From Trinickia violacea (GTDB lineage Bacteria > Pseudomonadota > Gammaproteobacteria > Burkholderiales > Burkholderiaceae), in assembly GCF_005280735.1 (NCBI RefSeq), contig NZ_CP040078.1, positions 2,046,001 through 2,110,000 of the forward strand: 64,000 nucleotides of DNA. Reading direction: 5' to 3'. This document shows positions 42,656-51,433 of the stretch, in pieces. Under the pieces are notes generated by a model, which saw only the letters and a list, made by a program, of their open reading frames with translations, had not been told where the DNA came from and searched no databases. The first letter of the stretch is position 1, and the number at the start of each line of letters is the position of its first letter. The position numbers and the translations under genes were made by a program.

Positions 42656-42849
42656 AATGGCTCGCCGACAAAGCCACACTCATCGCAACCGCAATCGTTG
42701 CAGCCGGATTGGCGTGGGCCATGCTCCACTACGCAGGGCAGTGGTACTTCTCAGCGGGCCTTGTGCTCGCCATCGTGTTGTTGTTCGTCGAGAACCACCG
42801 GCTCAAGAGGCGCTTGCGCGAGCTTGGCCAGAAGCCGCGTGGCTGGTGA
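42652..42849 (+). CDS. Small two-helix membrane protein
   Basis: This is a 65-aa protein with two membrane segments, about residues 9-29 and 32-49, and a basic C-terminus (HRLKRRLRELGQKPRGW). It is translationally coupled to the preceding small gene. Its 3' end overlaps the end of the convergent outer-membrane factor gene by 47 nt. Function is unknown; size and topology recall holin-like or membrane-stress proteins, without further support. Confidence 0.55.
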   Translation: MKWLADKATLIATAIVAAGLAWAMLHYAGQWYFSAGLVLAIVLLFVENHRLKRRLRELGQKPRGW

Positions 42850-44287
42850 GTCCCTGCCACCCACCCCCCAGCGCCTTCAACAACCCCACACTCGCATCGA
42901 TTCTCCGTGCCTCGATCTGATCGGAAGTCCGCTCGTTGGCGAGCGCGGTCGTCTGCGAGGTGACCACGTCGAGATAGCTCACGGCGCCCGCCTGATAGCG
43001 GTTCATCGTGAGCTGCAGCGCCTGCTGCGCGGCGGCGGTCGCACGCTGCTGCGTATCGGCTTCGCTCGCGAGCGTTTGCAGCGCCGACAAGTTGTCTTCG
43101 ACCTGTTGAAATGCGACGAGCACGGTCTGACGATAATCGGCGACGGTGCCGTCGTATTGCGCGGTCGCGCCTTTGAGCGTCGCCTCGCGGCGGCCGCCGT
43201 CGAACAGCGTGCCCGCGAGTTGCGAACCGATCGACCAGAACAGGCTTGGCGCGGTGAGCCATGGCGCGAAGAACGTGCTTTCGAGCCCGGCCGACGCCGA
43301 CAGCGTCAAGTCGGGATAAAACGCCGCATGCGCTTCGCCAATCTGCGCGTTGGCCGCTGCGACTCGGCGCTCGGCGGCGGCGATGTCGGGGCGCCGTTCG
43401 AGCAATTGCGAAGGCAGTCCGGCGGGAATCTGCGGCAGCGTGACAGAGGCTGTGCTTGCAGGCAGCGTGAATGATGACGCCGGCACGCCGATCAGCGTCG
43501 CGATCGCGTGTTGCAACTGCGCGCGCTGGACATCGATATCCGTGTCCTGCGTGCGCGTGCTTTCGAGTTGCGTCTGCGCTTCGGCGACGGCCGACTCGTC
43601 GATCCCGCCCGCAGCGAATTGGTGCTGCACGATCTCGAGCGACGCTGCGTAGGCGGCGACGGTGTCGTCGAGCAGCTTCTTCTGGATGTCGAGCGAGCGC
43701 AGGTCGAAGTAGTCGGTAGCGAGATCGCTGGCCATCGACAGGCGCACCGATTGCAGGTCCGCTTCGGTTGCTTGCGCGGTGTCGCGCGCGTTGACGGTCG
43801 CGTCCTTGACGCGCCCGAACAGATCGGGCTCCCAGCTTGCGGCGACACCCACGTCGTAGTCGGGCACGGTGTGGCCCGCGAGCGAATGCCCGAGAACGTT
43901 CTGTGAAAGGCGCGTGCGCGATTGGGCGATGCCGGCCGTCACGGTCGGCGAGTAGCCGGCGTGCTGATAGTCGACCATCGCGCGCGCGGCCTGCAGTTGC
44001 GCGACGGCCTTCTTGACCGACTGGTTCGAGATGTCGATCTGCGCTTCGAGGCGGTTCAGTTCCGGATCGTCGAACAGCGTCCACCACGGGCCGCGCGGGT
44101 GATCGTCGGCAGGCGTGGCGACCGACCAGCCCGCCGACGCTTGCGGCGCGTTCGCGTAGTGATCGGGCACGGCGACCTCGGGCTTCGTGTAGGGCGGCAG
44201 CGTCGAGCAAGCGGACAGGGTGGTCAAGGCGCAGACGAGGCCGATGACAGCCGTCGTGCGGGCGAGGGGAGCGGACAGGATACGCAT
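42803..44287 (-). CDS. RND efflux outer-membrane lipoprotein, OprM/NodT family
   Basis: The 494-aa outer-membrane channel has a lipobox (LTTLSAC, Cys27) and two TolC-like repeats. Landmarks are WWTLFDDPELNRL, YDVGVAASWEPDLFGRV near residue 143, LLERRPDIAAAERRVAAANA near residue 294 and YQAGAVSYLDVVTSQTTAL near the end. It is the last gene of the operon permease-adaptor-channel. The C-terminal tail is slightly long and overlaps a convergent small gene. Confidence 0.93.
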   Translation of the reverse strand: MRILSAPLARTTAVIGLVCALTTLSACSTLPPYTKPEVAVPDHYANAPQASAGWSVATPADDHPRGPWWTLFDDPELNRLEAQIDISNQSVKKAVAQLQAARAMVDYQHAGYSPTVTAGIAQSRTRLSQNVLGHSLAGHTVPDYDVGVAASWEPDLFGRVKDATVNARDTAQATEADLQSVRLSMASDLATDYFDLRSLDIQKKLLDDTVAAYAASLEIVQHQFAAGGIDESAVAEAQTQLESTRTQDTDIDVQRAQLQHAIATLIGVPASSFTLPASTASVTLPQIPAGLPSQLLERRPDIAAAERRVAAANAQIGEAHAAFYPDLTLSASAGLESTFFAPWLTAPSLFWSIGSQLAGTLFDGGRREATLKGATAQYDGTVADYRQTVLVAFQQVEDNLSALQTLASEADTQQRATAAAQQALQLTMNRYQAGAVSYLDVVTSQTTALANERTSDQIEARRIDASVGLLKALGGGWQGLTSHAASGQARASAS

Positions 44288-44310
44288 CGTGGTTCTCCTT
44301 CGCGCGGCGC

Positions 44311-45600
44311 TCAGCCTTGCTTGCCTGCAGACGCAGACCCGGACGCAGGCTCAGCCGCCGTCGTCGATGCAATGCGCACCGCCTCACCGGCGACGATCGC
44401 GTCGCCCGGATTGTCGATGACGCGATCGCCTTCGGCCACACCCGTCGCGACTTCGACATAGGTGCCGAAATCGCGGCCGATCGTGACTTGCTTCAACTGC
44501 ACCTTGTTGTCGCTGCCGACCACCGCCACCGTCACGCCGTTAGGCCGGAACAGCAAAGCGCTGACGGGCAGATCGAGCGCGGGATGTGTCGTTTGCAGCG
44601 CGAGATGCGCCTGGGCGTAGGCGCCGGGCATCAGCGCGCCGTCGCGGTTGTCGACGTCGATCTCGACGCGCAGCGTCCGGCTCACGGGATCGATCGCATC
44701 GGCGCTGCGCGCGACCGTCGCCGGGAACTCGCGGCTGGGATATTGCTGGGTCGTCAGATAGACCTGGGTGCCGGACGTGACGTAGGCCGCGTCGTCCTGC
44801 GGCACGTTCACGAAGATCCGCAGCTTGTCGGTCTGCTCGATATGAAAGAGTTCGCCCGGATTGCCCGCGAGCCCCGGCGAGCCGCCCGCGGTAACGAGCG
44901 CGCCGACGTCGACGTTGCGCGTCGTGATGACGCCGTCGAACGGCGCGGTGACCTTCTCGTATGACACGAGCTCGGTCAATCGCGCGACGTTCGCCTGCGC
45001 CGCTTCGAGCGCGGCTTGCTTCGCCTGCATGTCGCTGGTTTTCGTCTCGGCGTCCTGCTGCGAGACGGACTGCGTTTGCAGCATCGTCTGCCAGCGCTTT
45101 GCGGTGCTCGCCGCGTAGTCGTAGTTCGCCTGCGCGGCAGCTTCGTCGGCACGCGCCTGCTTGAGTTGCGCGTCGAGCTCGGGGGTTTCGATGTCGGCGA
45201 GCGTCTGACCGGTTTTCACCTTCGCGCCGATATCCGTGTACCAGTGCTGGATATAGCCGCTCGTGCGCGCGTAGATGGAGGCGTCGGCGTAAGGCGTCAC
45301 CGCGCCCGGCAGCAGCAATTCCTGCGAGGCGGGCGCGCGGCGCGGCGCGACGACCTGAACCATCGGCTCGCGCTGCGCCTCGACCTGCTTGGTGAGCGCA
45401 GTGCTCGCCGCAAGGCGCGGCACGATGCCGATGGTGAGCAAGGCGGCGGCCACGCAGGCGAGGGCGATGGGCAGCATCAACCGGCGGCGGCGCGATTGGG
45501 TAGCGGGTGTCGACTCATCGACGCCCGCGCGAGCGACGGGCACCCGTTCGGTCGATGCGGTAGCGTCGCGATCGTTCGACGGCACATTGGGCGTAGTCAT
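44311..45600 (-). CDS. RND efflux periplasmic adaptor
   Basis: This is a 429-aa membrane fusion protein. After a cytoplasmic, Arg-rich start (QSRRRRLMLPIALACVAAAL) comes one membrane anchor at about 40-60. The barrel-sandwich lipoyl halves follow (ASIYARTSGYIQHWYTDIGA and KVTAPFDGVITTRNVDVGAL) around an alpha-hairpin rich in Gln and Ala. It links the permease to the outer-membrane channel. It lies 30 nt downstream of the permease gene. Confidence 0.93.
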   Translation of the reverse strand: MTTPNVPSNDRDATASTERVPVARAGVDESTPATQSRRRRLMLPIALACVAAALLTIGIVPRLAASTALTKQVEAQREPMVQVVAPRRAPASQELLLPGAVTPYADASIYARTSGYIQHWYTDIGAKVKTGQTLADIETPELDAQLKQARADEAAAQANYDYAASTAKRWQTMLQTQSVSQQDAETKTSDMQAKQAALEAAQANVARLTELVSYEKVTAPFDGVITTRNVDVGALVTAGGSPGLAGNPGELFHIEQTDKLRIFVNVPQDDAAYVTSGTQVYLTTQQYPSREFPATVARSADAIDPVSRTLRVEIDVDNRDGALMPGAYAQAHLALQTTHPALDLPVSALLFRPNGVTVAVVGSDNKVQLKQVTIGRDFGTYVEVATGVAEGDRVIDNPGDAIVAGEAVRIASTTAAEPASGSASAGKQG

Positions 45601-45630
45601 GGCGATTCCTATTCCTTCCAGGCTTTCGAG

Positions 45631-48600
45631 TTATTGAGCGTGTTCGCTGGCGGCTTCAGCGGCGGCTTTACGTTCGAGGGATTCGCGACGTTTCGCGAGC
45701 CACGTGTGCACGAGGCCGAACACCACCGGCACGAACAGCAGCGTGGAGACCGTGCCGAGCGCGAGTCCGCCGATCACCGCGCGGCCGAGCGGCGCGTTCT
45801 GCTGACCGCCGTCGCCGAGGCCGAGCGCCATCGGCAGCATGCCGATCAGCATGGCGAGCGCGGTCATCAGCACCGGACGGAAGCGGCTGAACCCCGCCTC
45901 GAGCGCGGCCGTGAGTGGCTCGACGCCGTTGCTCAACATCTCGCGCGCTGTGTTGATGACCAGGATGCTGTTGGCCGTCGCGATGCCGATGCAGAGGATG
46001 GTTCCGGTGAGCGCGGGCACGGAGAGCGTCGTGTGCGTCGAGAACAGCATCCAGGCGATCCCCGCGAGCGAGCCGGGCAGACCGCAGATGATGACGAGCG
46101 GATCGATCCACGACTGGAAATTCACGACCATCAGCAGATAGACGAGCGCGATCGCGAACACGAGCCCGGCACCGAGCCCTTCGAACGATTGATTCATCGA
46201 TTGCACCTGACCGCGGATCACGATCGACGAGCCCGGCGGCAGCTGAGCGCGCGCCTGGTCGACGAGGCGCGTCACGTCCGACGCGACGCCGCCAAGATCG
46301 CGTCCCTGCGCCGACGCGAAGATATCGAGCACGGGCTGCACGTTGTAGTGCGAGACGACGGCCTGCTGCATGCTGCGCGACATCGTGCCGAGCGTGCCGA
46401 GCTGATTCTGCGGAACGTTTTGCGAACCGTTCGAGGGCGGGTTCGTCGTCACCGGAATGTTCGCGAGCGTCTGCAGCGAATGAATGTCGTATTGCGGCAC
46501 TTCGGCCATCAGCGGATAGCTCACGCCGTTCTTCGGATCGAGCCAGAAGTTCGGCGTCGTCTGCGAGCTGCCGGAGAGCGCGATCAAGAGGTTCTGCGCC
46601 ACGTCGTGCTGCGTGAGGCCGGCTTGCATCGCCTTGGTGCGGTCGACGTCGACGTTGAGGGTCGGCTCGTCGCCCGGCTGCTGAATGCGCGCATCGACGA
46701 GACCGCGCACGCCGCGCAATTGCGTGAGCAGGTGATTGGCGACCACGCGATTTTCGGCGAGCTTGTTGCCGACGATCTGGATGTCGATCGGCGCGGGCAG
46801 ACCGAAGTTGAGGATCTGGCTGACGATGTCGGCGGGCAGAAACGCGAACGTCACGCCCGGGAACGACGCGGCGAGCACGTTGCGCAGCTTCGCGACGTAT
46901 TCGGCGGTCGGGCGGTGATCGGGCTTCAGCGTGATCATGATGTCGGCGTCTTCGGTGCCGATCGGCGCGGACGAATCATAGGTGAGGTTGATGCCGCTCA
47001 CCGGCAGGCCAATGTTGTCGAGCACGGCGGCCTGTTCGGACTTCGGGATCACGGTGCGGATCTTCGCTTCGACTTCGTCGGTGATGCGTGCGGTTTGTTC
47101 GATGCGCGTGCCGGTCGGCGCACGCAAGTGCAGTCGGATTTCGCCGGTGTCGACAGCAGGAAAGAAGTCGCGGCCGGCGAACGGAATCAGCGCGAGCGAG
47201 CCGAGGCACAGCGCGAGGTAGATCGGCAGGAAACGGCGACGGCTGGCGATCGCGCGTTGCAGCACGGCGCGGTAGCCATTCCTCAACGCTTCGAAACGGT
47301 GCTCGAACGATGCCTGAAACCGCACCAGCGCGCCGAAGCGTCCGCTCTTCGCTTTTCCGTGCTTGGACGGCGCGCGCATCAGATACATCGCGAGCGTCGG
47401 GATCAGCGTGCGCGAGAAGAAGTACGACGCGCACATCGCGAACACCACGGCCTCCGCCATCGGCACGAACAGATAGCGGGCGACACCTGAGAGCAGGAAC
47501 ATCGGCACGAACACGATACAGATCGCGAGCGTCGAGACGAAGGTCGGCACGGCGATCTCACCCGAGCCGTTGAGGATCGCGTCGTGCAGCGGCTCGCCGT
47601 TTTCGAGGTGATGCGTGATGTTCTCGATTGCGACGGTCGCGTCGTCGACCAGTATCCCGACCGCGAGCGCGAGCCCGCCGAGCGTCATGATGTTGATCGT
47701 CTGCCCGAGCGCGGAGAGCGCGATCAGCGAGGTCAGCACCGAAAGCGGGATCGACACCGCGATGATCAGCGTCGCGCGCCAGCTGCCGAGAAAGAGCAGG
47801 ATCATCGCGGCGGTCAGGCACGCGGCGATCAGCGCCTCGCGCACGACGCCCGAAATCGCCGACTTCACGAACACCGATTGATCGGACAGCGGCGTGATCT
47901 TGAGCGCTTGCGGCAGGCCGGCCGCGATCTTCGGCAGCATCGCCTTGACCTGCTGGATGATCGTGAGCGTCGATGCGCTGCCGGTCTTCTCGACCGTCAG
48001 CAGCGCGGCGCGCTTGCCGTCGCTGCGCACGATATTCGTTTGCGGCGCGTAGCCGTCGATCACGTGCGCGACGTCGCGCACATAGACGACCGTGCCGTTG
48101 ACGGTCTTGATCGGCAGGTTGTTGAGCGCCTCGACCGACTGCGTGCTGCCGTTCATCTCGACGTTGTACTCTTTCGAGCCGATCTTCGCGGTGCCGCCCG
48201 GAAGAATCAGGTTTTGCGCGTTGACGGCGTTCACGACGTCGATGGGCGCGAGGCCCTTCGCCTGCAGCGCGCGCGGATCGAGCTGAACCATGATCTGCCG
48301 GATCTTGCCGCCGTAAGGCAGCGGCACCGCGGCGCCTTGCACGGTCGCGAGCTGCGTGCGGATGAAGCTGTTGCCGAGGTCGTAGAGCGTTTGTTCCGGC
48401 AGAGAGTCGCTCGAGAGCCCGAGCTGCAGCACCGGCACGGTCGACGCGTTGTACGTGATGATGTTCGGCGGCAGCGTGCCGGGCGGCAGGACGCGCAGGA
48501 TCGAAGCGGAGTTAGACGCGGCTTCGGCGATCGCGCGGTTGATGTCGGCGCCGGGGTGGAAAAAGATCTTGACCACCGACACGCCGTTGAGCGATTGCGA

Positions 48601-48846
48601 TTCGATGTGCTCGATGTCGTCGACGTCGGACGTGAGCGCGCGTTCGTAGTTCGACGTGATGCGGTGGGCCATGTCCTCCGCCGAGAAGCCGTTGTACGTC
48701 CACACGATGCTGACGACCGGAATGTCGATGTTCGGAAAAATGTCCGTCGGCGTGCGCATGATCGCAAGCGGCCCGAGGATGAACAGCAGGACGGCGAGAA
48801 CGATGAACGTATAGGGCCGCCGCAGGGCCAGTCTGACGATCCACAT
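45631..48846 (-). CDS. RND efflux permease, AcrB/MdtC-type (HAE-1)
   Basis: This 1071-aa, 12-helix proton-driven exporter begins MWIVRLALRRPYTFIVLAVL. Helix 4 contains GGLALAVGILVDDATVAIEN with the proton-relay Asp pair, followed by the ITHHLENG start of the next loop. The porter-domain repeats and the second membrane half (NSILVINTAREML and GMLPMALGLGDGGQQNAPLG) are complete. The substrate is unknown; the HAE type exports drugs or solvents more often than metals. Its promoter lies in the divergent gap before acxA. Confidence 0.94.
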   Translation of the reverse strand: MWIVRLALRRPYTFIVLAVLLFILGPLAIMRTPTDIFPNIDIPVVSIVWTYNGFSAEDMAHRITSNYERALTSDVDDIEHIESQSLNGVSVVKIFFHPGADINRAIAEAASNSASILRVLPPGTLPPNIITYNASTVPVLQLGLSSDSLPEQTLYDLGNSFIRTQLATVQGAAVPLPYGGKIRQIMVQLDPRALQAKGLAPIDVVNAVNAQNLILPGGTAKIGSKEYNVEMNGSTQSVEALNNLPIKTVNGTVVYVRDVAHVIDGYAPQTNIVRSDGKRAALLTVEKTGSASTLTIIQQVKAMLPKIAAGLPQALKITPLSDQSVFVKSAISGVVREALIAACLTAAMILLFLGSWRATLIIAVSIPLSVLTSLIALSALGQTINIMTLGGLALAVGILVDDATVAIENITHHLENGEPLHDAILNGSGEIAVPTFVSTLAICIVFVPMFLLSGVARYLFVPMAEAVVFAMCASYFFSRTLIPTLAMYLMRAPSKHGKAKSGRFGALVRFQASFEHRFEALRNGYRAVLQRAIASRRRFLPIYLALCLGSLALIPFAGRDFFPAVDTGEIRLHLRAPTGTRIEQTARITDEVEAKIRTVIPKSEQAAVLDNIGLPVSGINLTYDSSAPIGTEDADIMITLKPDHRPTAEYVAKLRNVLAASFPGVTFAFLPADIVSQILNFGLPAPIDIQIVGNKLAENRVVANHLLTQLRGVRGLVDARIQQPGDEPTLNVDVDRTKAMQAGLTQHDVAQNLLIALSGSSQTTPNFWLDPKNGVSYPLMAEVPQYDIHSLQTLANIPVTTNPPSNGSQNVPQNQLGTLGTMSRSMQQAVVSHYNVQPVLDIFASAQGRDLGGVASDVTRLVDQARAQLPPGSSIVIRGQVQSMNQSFEGLGAGLVFAIALVYLLMVVNFQSWIDPLVIICGLPGSLAGIAWMLFSTHTTLSVPALTGTILCIGIATANSILVINTAREMLSNGVEPLTAALEAGFSRFRPVLMTALAMLIGMLPMALGLGDGGQQNAPLGRAVIGGLALGTVSTLLFVPVVFGLVHTWLAKRRESLERKAAAEAASEHAQ

Positions 48847-49167
48847 GACAAATCCTCGGAGAGAGTCTTCTTGCAGCGCCCTGGCGCGAAGGCATGCGGC
48901 AGGGGCTTTACATGTCGGAAAGTTTGACTGGCGGGCATTTACCCGCGACTGACCGGAAAATTACAAGTCTGTTATCTGGCGAGGCGGCAGGGCGCGGCAA
49001 GGCGCGGTCCGCTCCGTTATCGACGCCCCCGACCGGAATTCGAACGCCCAGGGAGTTTGAAATCCGGCCGTCCCGAACGACGTGAGGGGAGCAATCCGGC
49101 TCCCCCAATCCCCCAGCCTTCCCGCGCCGCCTTGCCACGCGGACATCCGCGAGTGCTCCCGTGCCGA
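48847..49167. other. Divergent gap upstream of the acetone carboxylase promoter
   Basis: No gene is seen. Structures include the hairpin GGGGAGC/GCTCCCC near 49086-49106 and the palindrome CGCGGACATCCGCG at 49138-49151. Either may be a regulator site; the palindrome is close to the sigma-54 promoter. The efflux operon promoter must also lie here. Confidence 0.4.
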
Positions 49168-49182
49168 TGGCATGGCCGTTGC
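49168..49182 (+). promoter_or_regulatory. Sigma-54 promoter of acxABC
   Basis: TGGCATGGCCGTTGC fits TGGCACG-N4-TTGC at all but one base, with GG and GC at the required spacing. The start site would be near 49194, about 84 nt before acxA. The downstream gene encodes a sigma-54 activator with a GAFTGA loop, which fits. Confidence 0.82.
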
Positions 49183-49277
49183 GATATTCGTCGCGAGCCG
49201 CCGATCCGAATTCGCAGCGCTCGGCCCCGCGAAACGCCGCGCGGCTCGTGGCTACATCAACTATTGGAGACGAAAAC

Positions 49278-51422
49278 ATGGAAGGGCTTTCGCAAGTCCA
49301 GGTACTCGGCATCGACGCGGGCGGCACGATGACCGATACCTTCTTTGTGCGCGCCGACGGCCGGTTCGTCGTTGGCAAGGCACAGAGCAACCCCGAGGAT
49401 GAATCGCTCGCGATCTTCAATTCGTCGCAAGACGCGCTGGCCCACTGGAAACGCGACGTCGATCAGGTCTATCCCGAACTCGTGACCTGCGTGTACTCGG
49501 GCACCGCCATGCTGAACCGCGTCGTGCAACGCAAGGGGCTCGACGTCGGCTTGCTGGTGAACAAGGGTTTCGAGCACGTTCACCTGATGGGCCGCGCGAT
49601 CCAGAGCTACCTCGGCTACGCGCTCGAAGAGCGGATCCACCTGAACACGCACCGCTACGACGAGCCGCTCGTGCCGCTGTCGCGCACGCGCGGCGTCACC
49701 GAGCGCACCGACGTCCAGGGCGAAATCGTCATTCCGCTGCGCGACGAGGAAGTGCGCCATGCGACGCGGGAGCTCGTCGAAGCGGGGGCGAAGGCGATCG
49801 TGATCTGCTTCTTGCAATCGCACAAGAACGCGACGAGCGAGCGGCAGGCGCGCGACGTCGTGCGCGCCGAACTGAAGGCAATCGGCGTGGACATGCCCGT
49901 GTTCGCCTCGGTCGACTACTATCCGCAGCGCAAGGAAAGCCACCGGATGAACACGACGGTGCTCGAAGCCTATGCGGCCGAGCCCTCGCGCCAGACCTTG
50001 AAGAAGGTCAGCGACCGCTGCCGCAAGCACGGCGCGAAGTTCGATCTGCGCGTGATGGCCACGCACGGCGGCACGATCAGCTGGAAGGCGAAGGAGCTGG
50101 CGCGGACCATCGTGTCCGGTCCGATCGGCGGTGTCATCGGCTCGAAGCTGCTCGGCGAGGCGCTCGGCTACGACAACATCGCCTGCTCGGACATCGGCGG
50201 AACGTCGTTCGACATGGCGCTGATCACCAAGGGCAAGTTCGCGATCGCAGCCGACCCGGACATGGCGCGTCTCGTCCTCTCGCTGCCGCTCGTCACCATG
50301 GATTCGGTCGGCGCCGGCGCCGGCAGCTTCGTGCGGCTCGATCCGTACAGCGGCGCGATCAAGCTCGGGCCCGACAGCGCCGGCTACCGCGTCGGCACCT
50401 GCTGGCCCGAGAGCGGCCTGACCACGGTTTCCGTGTCGGACTGTCACGTGGTGCTCGGCTATCTGAACCCCGAGAACTTCCTGGGCGGACAGATCAAGCT
50501 CGACGTGAACCGGGCGCGCGAACACATCAAGGCGCAGATCGCCGATCCGCTCAAGCTCTCGGTCGAGGACGCCGCGGCCGGCGTGATCGAACTGCTCGAC
50601 CTGCAACTGCGCGAGTACCTGCGCTCGAACGTCAGCGCGAAGGGCTACAACCCGACCGAGTTCGTCTGCTTCTCGTACGGCGGCGCGGGTCCGGTCCATA
50701 CCTACGGCTACACCGAAGGGCTCGGCTTCCGGGACGTCATCGTGCCCGCCTGGGCGGCCGGCTTCTCCGCCTTCGGCTGCGCGTGCGCGGACTTCGAATA
50801 CCGGTACGACAAGAGCGTCGATCTCGCGCTGCCGCAGCTCGCCCCCGCCGGCGACAAGGAGCAGGCCGCGCAAACGATCCAGAAGGCGTGGGCCGAACTG
50901 GCCGCCAAAGTGATCGAGGAGTTCCGCATCAACGGCTTCGCCGAACAGGACGTGATTCTGCGCCCCGGCTTCCGGATGCAGTACATGGGCCAGCTCAACG
51001 ACCTCGAAATCGAATCGCCGATCGCCAATGCGTCCACCGCAGAGGACTGGGAGCGGCTCGTCGTCGCGTTCGAAGAGACCTACGGCCGCGTCTATGCGAG
51101 TTCGGCACGCTCTCCCGAGCTGGGCTTCTCCGTCACCGGGGCGATCATGCGCGGCATGGTGGTCACGCAAAAGCCGGTCCTGCCGGAGGACCCCGAAGGC
51201 GGACCCACGCCGCCCAAGGAAGCGCGGACCGGCACGCGCAAGCTTTACCGCCACAAAGAATGGCACGACGCCGCGCTGTGGCGGATGGAAGCCCTCAAGC
51301 CGGGCAATGTCATCACCGGGCCCGCGATCATCGAGTCCGACGCGACGACCTTCGTGGTGCCGAAGGGTTTCGCCACCACGCTCGACAAGCACCGGCTCTT
51401 CCACCTCAGAGAAGTCAAGTAA
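49278..51422 (+). CDS. acxA: Acetone carboxylase beta subunit
   Basis: This 714-aa subunit belongs to the hydantoinase A/actin-like ATPase family and takes part in ATP-dependent carboxylation of acetone to acetoacetate. ATG 49278 follows GGAGACG; the frame further upstream is not used. The nucleotide-binding motifs VLGIDAGGTMTDTFFV (near residue 8) and ACSDIGGTSFDMALITKG (near residue 301) are clear, and length equals known AcxA (about 717). It is followed at 11 nt by acxB. Confidence 0.92.
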   Translation: MEGLSQVQVLGIDAGGTMTDTFFVRADGRFVVGKAQSNPEDESLAIFNSSQDALAHWKRDVDQVYPELVTCVYSGTAMLNRVVQRKGLDVGLLVNKGFEHVHLMGRAIQSYLGYALEERIHLNTHRYDEPLVPLSRTRGVTERTDVQGEIVIPLRDEEVRHATRELVEAGAKAIVICFLQSHKNATSERQARDVVRAELKAIGVDMPVFASVDYYPQRKESHRMNTTVLEAYAAEPSRQTLKKVSDRCRKHGAKFDLRVMATHGGTISWKAKELARTIVSGPIGGVIGSKLLGEALGYDNIACSDIGGTSFDMALITKGKFAIAADPDMARLVLSLPLVTMDSVGAGAGSFVRLDPYSGAIKLGPDSAGYRVGTCWPESGLTTVSVSDCHVVLGYLNPENFLGGQIKLDVNRAREHIKAQIADPLKLSVEDAAAGVIELLDLQLREYLRSNVSAKGYNPTEFVCFSYGGAGPVHTYGYTEGLGFRDVIVPAWAAGFSAFGCACADFEYRYDKSVDLALPQLAPAGDKEQAAQTIQKAWAELAAKVIEEFRINGFAEQDVILRPGFRMQYMGQLNDLEIESPIANASTAEDWERLVVAFEETYGRVYASSARSPELGFSVTGAIMRGMVVTQKPVLPEDPEGGPTPPKEARTGTRKLYRHKEWHDAALWRMEALKPGNVITGPAIIESDATTFVVPKGFATTLDKHRLFHLREVK

Positions 51423-51433
51423 GGAGACAGGCA

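Noticed and set aside
45016..47490. 824-aa plus-strand open frame over the efflux genes
   Set aside because: It is antisense to the adaptor and permease genes, with Arg/His/Asp-rich low-complexity translation typical of a shadow.
50783..51433. N-terminal extension of acxB over the end of acxA
   Set aside because: The translation is low-complexity shadow; ATG 51434 with its ribosome site gives the known subunit length.
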